64,000 nucleotides of DNA from Limanda limanda (Eukaryota > Chordata > Actinopteri > Pleuronectiformes > Pleuronectidae). The translations under genes and the position numbers were made by a program. Under the pieces are notes generated by a model. It was not told where the DNA came from. It did not search any database and was given only the letters and a program-made list of their open reading frames with translations. This document shows, one piece after another, positions 14,901 through 60,003 of this stretch (within the stretch, counting starts at the first letter, position 1; each line of letters opens with the position of its first letter). The DNA lies in NCBI RefSeq assembly GCF_963576545.1, contig NC_083638.1:24638090-24702089 (forward strand), written 5' to 3'.

Positions 14901-17857
14901 TGCACCAGACGCTTGGCTGTACCGTCATTTAGTTTCATCAGGTAGAATTATAGTGCATGCTCCTCTGTGATTTTCTCACATAGCCACCCAAATCCTGACC
15001 TGGAGAACAACGTACAGAGACCCTCTCGGCACTGGGACACTGTCATAGCCAATAATGGCCGTCATTACCCCCCCCCCCCCCCCCAAAAAAGAAACATTAC
15101 ACAAAGACATCTTCTATCATGTCAAAATATAGCCATCTAAATTTAGCTGCCTTTATCCCAAAGGTCTTCCTCATTTCAAGAAAGCTTTCAGGTGGAGAGA
15201 ATTATTGTCAGTTATTTATTTTTTTCAGGCGGGCCTCAGCTTGTTTGCAAAGATGAGTCTGTTAAATTGGATCAGGGACAGACAGGAACCTGAAGTATGC
15301 AAATACACAAACTGTTCTCATGGGCAGGAGGAGACAAGCATTCAAGCAATTCTTTTTAAAATTCTAATTTAGACGATGAAGCTTAATTCTCATTATTTTC
15401 TAAGTGAAATCTAATGTTTGTTTTTGAGACTTGACATTATAGATACAGGAGAAACAATTATGAATAGTTTATCACCCAATAAATATCTATTTAAATTCAC
15501 AGGATATTAATCATTGAAATTGATCAGTAATTTATTCAGATCCGAACTTGGACAAAGAGCAAACGCTGCTTAAATCATGATAATGGAAACTAAATCCAAA
15601 CCAAAGTGGAGTAAGTGGGCCAACATTTGACCTGAAGAAAAATTCAGGTAATAAAGAAAACCAATATTGAAGAAGGACCCGGGGCTCATATTTAAGCTCA
15701 ATTTTATTTTTCAAGAGATAAAAAGAAGAGAACAAAACTGAGGAGAGTAATTCATTTCTCCTCTCACTTTTCTTATTACCATCCTTCTTGTGCCCCAGCT
15801 TCAAAAACAGTGGTAATTTTGGCAGTGGTCAGGATTAGCTGTTAATTAGCCTCATTTTACTTGCCGGGCTGAATGAGATGTCCGCTCGCTCCGTTGTCCT
15901 GCTGAATGCTGGGAGGATTATCTGGCCCCTTCGTAATCCTCTTATTGTAAAGCAAGGCCACTCTCCAGCCTCCTCCCGTCTCCTTCTGTGGCTTTCTCTT
16001 CACTTTGATTCTTCTTCTCCTCTTTCTTCCTGAACACCTCTCCGTGTCTCACTGCCTCTCCTCTGTTTACTGTTATTCTGTGGATCAATATGTTTATTTA
16101 AAGCTCTGTGAAAAAAAACGATTCATGTTCACAGAGACAGAGTTTGACTTGAAAACCACATGAAACTAGTCATATCTCAGTATCCAAGTCTTTATTTAAA
16201 GGTACAATGTGGAGGTTTTGACTACTAAAGGCTCAATGAAGCTTTTAATAAGCATGTACACACACACACACACAAGGGCTGATGTTTTCAAACTATGTCA
16301 CTCTTGGTGGTAAAAGTATCGCCCGAGAAAGCTAGCTATGCACCAGAAAAATTAAAAGAAGAAAAAGATGACTCAGAATGATGCAGGTTTTATTTATCAG
16401 GTTTAAAATAGAAAATTTAAATGTAATTGGATGTTCATCACCTCAAACAATATTATTTCTGAAATATCTAAGAAATGCCAAATATCATTTAAGGTTTGTG
16501 ACAATCATGTGACAACAGAGAGGGGTCACATACTCATAACTCTAATGCATTGTAAGTGCGTGAGAGAGAGGACATGCGTGGTTTTGGGACATAAAGCATC
16601 AGTCCTGTGTTCAAAATGTGAAGTCACGCCTTCAAAGAACTGAGGTCTGATTTCGAGCTCTGTCCACCAAAGACAAACTGGCAAACTTCAGTCGGAAATT
16701 TCGAGTCAAAATCTCAGGATGTGACGCACAATGTCACCACAACGCACAACCAGTGAGTCACAAACCACATGAAAACATTGAGAATACACAGGCTGCCATT
16801 GTTTGTGTCATTTCTGAATATAGTCCAGGAAAAATGCACACACAATGGAGGGATGTGACGGAGGCACAGATGGAGGACACGAGCTGATGCTGTGCCTGTT
16901 CTCTCATGCCTTTCCTATTGTTATATTTACATTGCTGAGCTAGGATTCACATCAACATCAGATTGAGAAGTAGGAACAAATTGATGTCTCACAGAGATCG
17001 AAGAATTTTAACAACAGTTAGGCGTCAAGTTTGTCAGATTGTTCTCAAAAGGAAACAGAACTGAACACAAAACAAGTTGGAAGCCAGGTAAACAAATGAA
17101 GGTTCCTCTTGAGTCCCAGCATCTGAATCTGATTCACACTCGGTGAAGACAGGGTTACAAAATATGGATCATGAGTTGAAATGCATTTGAGTTATGTGTG
17201 TGGCTTTTCTTCCTTTTACTTAGCGTCTAAATAGGCAACAATCCTCTGATTATTCAACTTCTGTATCAATCAAACTTTAGCACAACACAACCAGTGTAAA
17301 TTGACACTTGATCTCAATAAGCAGGTTGCACTTACACTGTCACATGTGGAGGCTGTCCGCTGTATCGATGGACCTCTGCCAAGCCCCCTCTGCTTACTCT
17401 GATTGATTACTGGAACTTTGCTCTTGGCGCAGACTCGTATGTTTATAATTGCAATTACACCGAGACCTCGCAGTCACTGGGGTCTAATTTTGAGTCAACA
17501 AGAGACCAGGGACGTTCAATAAAACAATGACATTGCTTTTATTAGTTTATTTTCCTGCTGCGCTGCTTGGATTTGAGCCACAAACTCACAGTATGACTCA
17601 GAGTGGCTCGTAGTCGCAATATATAACCTAGCTCTGCACTCAGGGCTGTTTTAAAATGAGACTATTGTTTTTCATGACTTGGCCGTTCATTGGGTTTTGC
17701 GGTGTGAGGGAGTCAGTGATTGTTGTAAAATGCATTACATTTGCCGCCTCCTCTCTCCTCAGGTGACCCGAAAAGCTGGCAGAACAAGTCTGTTCCCGGG
17801 GACCCCAACTACCTGGTGGGCGCCAACTGCGTCTCCGTGCTCATTGACCACTTTTAA
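118..17857 (+). CDS. tjp1: Tight junction protein 1 (ZO-1), 3' part of gene, 18 exons
   Basis: This is the gene-level entry; the exons are listed separately. ZO-1 is a cytoplasmic MAGUK scaffold that links claudins, occludin and JAM at tight junctions to F-actin, and it also binds connexins. The 18 exons total 3666 nt (1221 codons plus TAA), and every junction is GT-AG and keeps frame. In window numbering the order is end of PDZ3 (1-36), SH3 (about 37-110), U5 linker (110-170), guanylate-kinase-like domain (about 174-301), acidic U6 region (302-420), alpha cassette (453-536), proline/tyrosine-rich actin-binding region (537-1068) and ZU5 (about 1083-1221). The C-terminal ZU5 domain is specific to ZO-1 among the ZO proteins. 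PDZ1, PDZ2 and the start lie left of the window. Teleosts usually keep two copies (tjp1a and tjp1b); which one this is cannot be decided here. Confidence 0.97.
345..564 (+). CDS. tjp1: tjp1 exon: SH3 domain
   Basis: The translation starts [20 protein letters not shown] and contains the SH3 core ([20 protein letters not shown], then [11 protein letters not shown] and RGIIPNKNR). In MAGUKs the SH3 folds together with the guanylate-kinase-like domain, and in ZO-1 it helps recruit ZONAB and other partners. Acceptor CCCCAG and donor GTAAAG are present; the exon enters with one carried base and leaves with two. Confidence 0.97.
1638..1822 (+). CDS. tjp1: tjp1 exon: U5 linker between SH3 and GUK
   Basis: The exon encodes the U5 hinge, including [20 protein letters not shown] and the basic stretch [17 protein letters not shown]5 is known in ZO-1 to bind calmodulin and contribute to occludin binding. 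Acceptor is TGCACAG and donor is GTAAGA, with split codons on both sides. Confidence 0.97.
2122..2217 (+). CDS. tjp1: tjp1 exon: start of guanylate-kinase-like domain
   Basis: The exon encodes [20 protein letters not shown] followed by a [12 protein letters not shown] helix. The [13 protein letters not shown] segment sits where true guanylate kinases have their ATP-binding P-loop. It lacks the GxxGxGK(S/T) pattern, consistent with a non-catalytic binding module. Donor is GTAAGT. Confidence 0.97.
2218..5314 (+). other. tjp1: tjp1 intron (3.1 kb)
   Basis: The intron has a GTAAGT donor and a TCCATAG acceptor. It contains one pure CA tract (2955-2988) and otherwise A+T-rich unique sequence. No conserved reading frame or RNA gene is visible. 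Confidence 0.8.
5315..5397 (+). CDS. tjp1: tjp1 exon: guanylate-kinase-like domain, middle
   Basis: After the split lysine codon, the exon reads [20 protein letters not shown] then IKQIIDR, matching the ZO-1 GUK segment between P-loop remnant and the DKH motif. It ends in phase 0 at donor GTAAGT. The preceding 3.1-kb intron is one of the longest in the gene. Confidence 0.96.
5791..6001 (+). CDS. tjp1: tjp1 exon: guanylate-kinase-like domain, C-terminal half
   Basis: The exon encodes [60 protein letters not shown] and RKNNHHLFT. It completes the GUK-like domain, which together with adjacent segments forms the occludin-binding module of ZO-1. Acceptor is TTCTGTATAG and donor GTGAGT. Confidence 0.97.
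6823..6923 (+). CDS. tjp1: tjp1 exon: post-GUK helix
   Basis: The exon encodes [20 protein letters not shown] and [14 protein letters not shown], the conserved segment directly after the GUK-like domain and the beginning of the U6 region. It ends in phase 0 at donor GTAAGA, followed at once by a short (CA)n tract in the intron. Confidence 0.97.
7061..7411 (+). CDS. tjp1: tjp1 exon: acidic U6 region
   Basis: This 117-codon phase 0-0 exon begins [20 protein letters not shown] and continues with a Ser/Tyr/Asp/Glu-rich stretch ([20 protein letters not shown]). U6 in ZO-1 is known to restrain occludin and actin-associated functions of the core. It ends FKAPVPQQ. The donor CAG|GTAGCG is weaker than most others in the gene, fitting its position just upstream of an alternative cassette. 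Confidence 0.96.
8325..8576 (+). CDS. tjp1: tjp1 alpha cassette exon (alternatively spliced)
   Basis: The exon has 84 codons and starts [20 protein letters not shown] and ends GLASSEPK. Its position and its KAEA... to ...K boundaries match the 80-residue alpha domain that distinguishes ZO-1 alpha+ from alpha- in mammals. Both borders are phase 0, so skipping keeps frame. The acceptor (ACCACTTCACAG) has a poor pyrimidine tract and the donor is AAG|GTATCC, both weak, as expected for a regulated exon. The middle of the cassette is poorly conserved. Alternative splicing is inferred from the family, not shown by the DNA. Confidence 0.9.
8577..9758 (+). other. tjp1: tjp1 intron downstream of alpha cassette
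   Basis: The 1.2-kb intron holds a short CTG/TGC run with repeated TACCTGCC units (8655-8705), a T22 run (9411-9432), and several TTTCT/TGCATG-type motifs (GCATGT at 8742, TGCATGG at 8946). UGCAUG is the RBFOX element; the match at 8946 could influence the upstream cassette, but single hits are expected by chance. Confidence 0.45.
9759..10589 (+). CDS. tjp1: tjp1 large exon: proline/tyrosine-rich region
   Basis: This 831-nt phase 0-0 exon starts [13 protein letters not shown] and is rich in Pro, Tyr, Gln and Asp, with repeated RYD/PxY/DPP motifs. It ends with the well-conserved [20 protein letters not shown] block. In mammalian ZO-1 this is the disordered C-terminal region before and into the actin-binding region. 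The acceptor is TTTTTCCAATAG; the donor is AGG|GTAAAC. The interior is diverged from mammals but the ends are nearly identical in pattern. Confidence 0.95.
10771..10853 (+). CDS. tjp1: tjp1 small exon in proline-rich region
   Basis: The exon reads [20 protein letters not shown] then LDQEKTF and a split arginine codon. It is flanked by TTACCCTTGTAG and GTAAGC, keeps frame with both neighbours, and corresponds to the short segment following the VKMFENKR block of ZO-1. Sequence identity to mammals is low, so the call rests on frame, splice sites and position. Confidence 0.9.
11038..11211 (+). CDS. tjp1: tjp1 exon: actin-binding region
   Basis: The exon encodes [20 protein letters not shown] and [18 protein letters not shown], one of the most conserved blocks in the ZO-1 tail, inside the mapped F-actin-binding region. 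It then turns into a Gln/Pro-rich stretch ending HNNY plus a split Arg. The mammalian tail is longer after this block, so the fish protein is shortened here. Confidence 0.95.
11385..11670. repeat. Dispersed fish repeat copy in tjp1 intron
   Basis: The stretch contains GGTCAAGGTCACTGTGACTT, a C13 run, an AAGAATTCAGATGCTAATT block and GATGAGATTTTATATC, followed by a second GTCAAGGTTAGCTTCACT block. I recognise this combination as an abundant teleost interspersed repeat. Its class is not certain and no coding capacity remains. Confidence 0.55.
11753..11853 (+). CDS. tjp1: tjp1 exon: proline-rich tail
   Basis: The exon reads [20 protein letters not shown] then [13 protein letters not shown]. The EKKYEPV motif matches the EKRYEPI block of mammalian ZO-1. 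It carries two bases in and one base out; the acceptor is CTCGTGATACAG and the donor GTAACA. The segment is shorter than the mammalian counterpart. Confidence 0.92.
12039..12292 (+). CDS. tjp1: tjp1 exon: conserved tail block
   Basis: The exon contains [52 protein letters not shown] and [14 protein letters not shown], all close to blocks in the ZO-1 C-terminal tail. It ends in phase 0 at donor GTAAGA. Confidence 0.96.
12570..12724 (+). CDS. tjp1: tjp1 exon: linker before ZU5
   Basis: The exon reads [20 protein letters not shown] then [10 protein letters not shown] and [20 protein letters not shown] and VPKAIPVS match conserved mammalian ZO-1 motifs just before the ZU5 domain. Acceptor TTTGAATCAG, donor GTAACA, split serine codon at the end. 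Confidence 0.95.
12810..13030 (+). CDS. tjp1: tjp1 exon: ZU5 domain, first part
   Basis: After an acidic [10 protein letters not shown] stretch the exon encodes [40 protein letters not shown] and [17 protein letters not shown]. This is the start of the ZU5 beta-sandwich, which in ZO-1 binds the Cdc42 effector kinase MRCK-beta. ZO-2 and ZO-3 lack this domain, so this exon fixes the paralogue. Confidence 0.98.
13031..14363 (+). other. tjp1: tjp1 intron within ZU5 (1.3 kb)
   Basis: This intron interrupts the ZU5 coding region. Nothing coding is seen. It contains a CTCF-like CCCTCTAGTG (13858-13867, minus orientation) and otherwise unique A+T-rich DNA. Confidence 0.6.
14364..14507 (+). CDS. tjp1: tjp1 exon: ZU5 domain, second part
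   Basis: The exon encodes [29 protein letters not shown] and then [19 protein letters not shown]. The last segment is present in full-length mammalian ZO-1. The donor reads G|GTATGC. The exon carries one base in and one base out. Confidence 0.96.
14508..17762 (+). other. tjp1: tjp1 last intron (3.3 kb)
   Basis: The intron contains a C-run (15069-15084), a CA tract (16257-16274) and a G+C-balanced unique stretch at 15830-15990 with homeodomain-type TAATTA and inverted GGATTA/TAATCC sites. No exon candidate with good splice sites and conserved frame was seen. Confidence 0.6.
17763..17857 (+). CDS. tjp1: tjp1 terminal coding exon: end of ZU5 and stop
   Basis: The exon encodes [20 protein letters not shown] then [11 protein letters not shown] and TAA. 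The C-terminus VSVLIDHF is characteristic of ZO-1. The acceptor CCTCTCTCCTCAG has a strong pyrimidine tract. It is separated from the previous exon by a 3.3-kb intron. Confidence 0.98.
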
Positions 17858-18539
17858 AGATGGAGACGGAGGCGGGGCCGGCAGGTGTGACGTTACTGAA
17901 CACGGAGCCACGGTGGATAAAATGAAGATGACACACACAAGCTGTTTTCAGACATGACCTCCAGAGGAGCTCCAGCCAATTTGGTCCATACTTTCTCCAG
18001 AGTATTCCCTTTCACACATGCAGGAGATTCTCCGCTCGGGCGCGTTCACAACAGTAACACATTTTTCCGCAGGATTCAGGCGAGGGGGGGTGCAGCAGAA
18101 GGCAGAGGCAGGAAGTCACATATTAGTCCCGCTGCGAAGATCACATGTTTTTGTTTACAGAACATCCACACAGGCGTCGGCCCTTATCACTACAAACTCT
18201 CATGACATCTTCGTCAGTGGCTGTTCTATTTGTATGGCAGCGCTTCTTTTTTTGGTAGTATTTTTGTATTTTTTAATTCTTTGCGTCTGTTCCGTGTCAG
18301 AAGTGTCGCCAACCTCCCGCTCGCTCCCGGTGGATCCAGCGGAGGATCTCCTGCTGTGTTCTCACATTGACTCCGGAGTTTCTGTTGTCTTCACACAAGG
18401 GGGCCAGACGGAGAAAGTCAGCAGAAACTCCAGAGGCTCTTACTCTGACATTTGCGTTCACACATACGACCCGACGGAGACATTCCGGAGGATTTCTGGA
18501 GTTCAGTGCATGTCTGAAAGCATGAAAGAAGGCTACACA

Positions 18540-18541
<2 letters not shown>

Positions 18542-18584
<43 letters not shown>
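18542..18584. repeat. (CA)n microsatellite in tjp1 3' UTR
   Basis: An uninterrupted CA tract of about 21 units lies within the presumed 3' UTR. It creates false Cys/Val and Thr/His reading frames on both strands. Confidence 0.9.
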
Positions 18585-18586
<2 letters not shown>

Positions 18587-20111
18587 ATGGATGCACTCCT
18601 AACACACACCATAGAATGGAGTATGAAGAAGATTGGCTCTGTGCTGTTTACCCACAGAAGAAGGAGAGACTGATGATCACTACAAGTTATTCCTGAAAAC
18701 AATTTCCCCCAATATGAGGTTTTGATGTGAAATGAAGTTGTTGATGATGCATGCCCCATTCCACTGAGGTTTAACTTTTTATATAAGGCGATGTTTATTG
18801 TAATTTTTACATGAATATAGACTGGCGGACGGCTTTTGAGGCAGCGTAAATGCTTCAAACATATTTATGCTATATATGCATACAGTATATATAGTAGTAT
18901 AGAGAGGATTTACTTAAGTTTAAATCATGAATTCAGTCGAGATCTTGTCATTTTTCAGTTCAGGTGACTTGAAGACAGACCGCGTTTATTATTTTTTCCT
19001 CCACAATGAAGGTTTGAGGCGGAGGTGAGATAAAACATAGATGGTGACGTGTGGAAGTTTCTGTTGAAGGAGTTGAAAAAAGCTCGAGTTGGATATGAAC
19101 CCAAGTAGCACACTTTTATAGAGAAGCTCTGCCTCCACTCCTGTACTCTTCCTTTTCCTACGGTTATATCTTGTAGCTCTTATTTCTTCCCACATCTCTC
19201 CTTCCAGCCTGAGGGAGATCTATGCATGTTCTTGACTCAGGTCCAGTAGCCTCCTCAGTTCCCTCCTCACATCTCTCTCACTCTCTCTCTTTCTTCGCTC
19301 TTTCTTTCTCTCTCTGTCTGTGCGCTCTTGCACACACACACAAATAAGCAGTGATGCCTTATCTGCAGATTATTCACTTCTCATCAAGAAAAAAAACAAA
19401 TAAGTTATGATAAATTATGGTATAATGTCATTTGTTTTTGCCATTTCATCTTTTTTGTGGACCCACTGTATAAATGAACTTGGGTTTAGCTCACAATAAC
19501 AGTCGATAAAGGATAACGAAGGTATGCTCTTCTTTTATCTGCTATGCATTACTTACAGAAAAGAAAAAAACAGAAAAGAAGTGGCTGTAAATAAAGCTAG
19601 CATATTGCCTTGTTTCTTTTGTTTGTAAATGAACTTTTTGTATGTCTTTCTTTTTTGTATAAAACTTAGAGCAAACATGTGGAAGCGAGTGAACATGCTT
19701 ATCTTTGTATTCTGGATATACCCTCGAGCCTTGGAACTTATAACCTAACAATAACACATCACACATTTTCTACCAATATATTCACCCTATGTTACAGTCA
19801 CGACTAAGGACTTTTCTTTTTTAACGGCTATTTAAGGATCAGGATCAAGTACTTTGGCTAAAAAACATTTCGAACCTGTTCTTTTGAAAGGGTGTGCTCT
19901 CAAAGTGTTCCCCTCACTGATTTGTGATACTGGATGCTGTATCGTGTGCCCTTAAATGTATTTTTGTACTAATAGACAATATATAATGTATGGCACACCA
20001 GTACCATTTTTATTTTTAGATATAACACGGCTTTAATTGGATATTAGCTCTTCACGTGTGGCTGACTTTTTTTTCTCCTCTACAACACAATTTTAAGTAT
20101 ACCACTGTATT

Positions 20112-20121
20112 AATAAATAAA
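20112..20121 (+). terminator. tjp1: Tandem poly(A) signals, likely tjp1 3' end
   Basis: Two overlapping AATAAA hexamers (TTAATAAATAAAATC) lie about 2.25 kb after the stop codon, followed within 50 nt by T-rich sequence. A single upstream AATAAA at 19590 and a downstream one at 20508 are alternatives; the latter sits in a repeat. Confidence 0.5.
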
Positions 20122-20234
20122 ATCATTTTTAAAGTAAAGAATGTGTCTGAAAGGGAGTTTTTTTTCTTAAGCCTTTTATCGAGCTTTTATCGAAACTTTT
20201 TTTTTAATAAGGAACTTATTGCTCTGTTCTTTCA

Positions 20235-20580
20235 ACTTTACCTCAACCGAGCAAACCTCTGGGCGATATGGCCAAAAAGTATATCAAGATAAAGAAAATT
20301 TATAGAAGTAATTACTGATATCTATGATAAGTGCCACATTTTTTATTTTAAATATAAACAGATTTTTGCTCCCGAGTAACGGTTGTGGTTTAAATTATTT
20401 ATGAGCAGACACTCGATAAACAGCAATACATTTTTACTAAACTAGTGTAGGTCAATTACATGCTATACCTTCTTACTGTGATTACAAATGTTATATTACC
20501 AATATTCAATAAATATTTGATGAAAGTTTTACTGTGATAGTTATTGATATGGTTTTATTGACCACAATTTCGATTTGGCT
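20235..20580. repeat. Dispersed repeat between the genes
   Basis: CTCTGGGCGATATGGCCAAA at the left and a TGATAGTTATTGATATGG block at the right, with A+T-rich sequence between, resemble a very common teleost DNA-transposon-like repeat. No transposase frame is present. It bounds the tjp1 3' UTR on the right. Confidence 0.5.
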
Positions 20581-20810
20581 TCCTGTTTTTACTATATACA
20601 TAAGATTGACTTATCGGTTAATCTATAAAATGTCTGAAAACACTGATCGGGATTTGCAAGAACCATTTTGAAATACCTGGGTATTTTTTACTATCAGTTC
20701 AAAACCCAAAGATACATTGTTTACAATCACACAACACAGGAAAATGAATTGTTGATCTCTAATTCTCATCATTGATGCTGTAAAAATTGCAGTTGCATGT
20801 CTCATGTTTC

Positions 20811-20828
20811 ACAGGTAGGTGGCGCCGG
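20811..20828 (+). promoter_or_regulatory. CTCF-like motif between tjp1 and entrep2
   Basis: ACAGGTAGGTGGCGCCGG contains AGGTGGCGCC, a good match to the core of the vertebrate CTCF site. It lies in the short gap between the two genes. A motif match alone does not show binding. Confidence 0.35.
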
Positions 20829-21590
20829 TGAGCCCTGGATGAGTACACAAGGTCAGAAATACACACACAAGTCCTTCAGCTTTGATTTTCAGGTGTCAGG
20901 ATGCAACCGAGATATACTCATCACACTTCATTGTTTCCGATCTATCCATTTTGCAAATCAATAGTAATAATATTACTATACTTAATTTATATAGCAACTT
21001 TCATTCATGAAATTTAGCACAAAATGCTTTACAATTCACATAGAAGGTCTTTATTAATGGAAAACAAGATGGAAATGAAAATCCAGTAAATCTCAGTGGT
21101 CTAAAGAATCAGACGACTGATGAATGCAATAAACTGAGGTTAAGATGAATTTTAAATCTGTAGATGAAGCAAAAAGTGTCCTGTATCAGGACTTCTGAGG
21201 TGAAGAGGTACATCTTCAGCTTTGGATTCATCTGAATTTGCCACAAGCTGAAGATGTTGAGAAACAGACACCAGACAAAATACTAATATAAAAACACATC
21301 ACTAATGATCAGGTCTCTTTTCTTTTCTAAACCCTCGTCATGTGTAGAGCATGCACCTCCTGCTCACTTCGCTCCAGCAGCGATCTGCACTGAGATGAAG
21401 GACAGATGATCCAGAGCCACCGGTCAATGACACTGCAGATCTGCTGCTGCTGCTGCGGCTCTGATCTGCACTCACGTTGTTTCACAGCAGGTACACACAC
21501 CTGAACTTCACATGTTCATATCCTTCACCGTTCCACTCAATCCTGGTGACATGGTGCGAATGTGTCCAAATGATCCGAGGCTGCAGATCT
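20829..21590. other. Intergenic sequence, nothing recognised
   Basis: A+T-rich, apparently unique DNA without a supported reading frame. From about 21420 it becomes CTG-rich (21440-21456) and grades into the triplet array. It may contain distal promoter elements of entrep2. Confidence 0.5.
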
Positions 21591-21609
21591 GATGCTGCCA
21601 CATCTGATG

Positions 21610-21699
21610 CAGCAGCATTACCAGCAGCAGCAGCAGCCGCACCAGCAGCAGCATCACCACCACCAGCAGCAGCAGCAGCACCAGCAGCAGCATCACCAC

Positions 21700-21753
<54 letters not shown>

Positions 21754-21852
21754 TACCAGCAGCAGCAGCACCAGCATCACCACCAGCAGCAGCACCAGCA
21801 TCACCACCACCACCACCACCTACAGCAGCAGCAGCATCATCAGCAGCACCAT
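21610..21852 (+). repeat. CAG/CAC triplet-repeat array
   Basis: About 240 bp are built almost only of CAG, CAC and CAT triplets. It includes a pure CAG run of 16 units (21703-21750) and two exact adjacent 39-bp units starting at 21641 and 21680, indicating recent tandem duplication. On the + strand one frame reads as poly-Gln/His and stays open to 22017. I treat this as low-complexity DNA upstream of entrep2, possibly promoter or 5' UTR, not a gene: there is no homology outside the repeat and no splice or start context. Confidence 0.85.
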
Positions 21853-22149
21853 GCAGCAGCAGCGGGTGAGCCACTCACTCGTTGGCTGATGAGTGAAGAG
21901 AACACCTCCCCCCTCTGCTGCTCCACTACCGTAGTAAAACACGCTGCGTGCAGCTCTCCGCCATCTGACGCGCACCGTGGCACATCTCCAATGCGCATTG
22001 TGCGTCCTGGCTGCTGAGCTGCTGGATCCTCTCTGTGTCTCTCACTCGAGGAAACTGCGGATATCCAGACAAGAGACAAAAGAGAAAACCCCCTCAGAAC
22101 TGGTTTCAACTCTGCTTGTACCCACGCGGCTCCATCCCCCCTGTGGAGT

Positions 22150-22174
22150 GGGGGGGGGGGGGGGGGGGGGGGGG
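22150..22174 (+). repeat. G25 homopolymer
   Basis: Twenty-five consecutive G residues lie about 450 bp upstream of the entrep2 start codon. The run can form G-quadruplex or triplex structures and is a likely site of length error in assembly. Confidence 0.9.
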
Positions 22175-22473
22175 CTGCAGAGGACGGAGCTGGACAGCGG
22201 GGACATGTGAAGCTGCAGGAGGACGATGCGTCTGCGCTTTGTGCCATTTCTGGCTTCTGAGGAATGGACTCTTCTCCGGAGCTGCCCCCGAGACCAACCT
22301 GTGTATTGTGTGTGTCTGTTTGTGGGGATATGAGGTAACACTTCATGTGTGTGTGCGCGCGTGTGTGCGTGTGTGTGTGTTTGTTGTGGTAAACATCAGC
22401 TCTTCTCGCCTCTTCTCTCCTCCCTCCGCCGCAGCGCGTCTCTAATTGGAGCGACTCCGGAGCCTCTTAATTG

Positions 22474-60003
<37,530 letters not shown>

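Larger units (their letters stand above)
17858..20130 (+). other. tjp1: tjp1 3' UTR (3' end approximate)
   Basis: Unspliced sequence follows the TAA stop. Canonical AATAAA hexamers occur at 19590-19595 (followed by a T/GT-rich stretch), and overlapping at 20112-20117 and 20116-20121. The latter pair is my preferred end because a dispersed repeat starts near 20235. The UTR includes a 43-bp CA array (18542-18584), pyrimidine-rich 19255-19330 and many AT-rich elements. Exact cleavage cannot be read from DNA. Confidence 0.6.

Noticed and set aside
21592..22017. 141-codon poly-Gln/His open frame on the + strand
   Set aside because: The frame is open only because CAG/CAC triplets lack stops. The part after the repeat has no recognisable homology and all other frames are equally open across the repeat.
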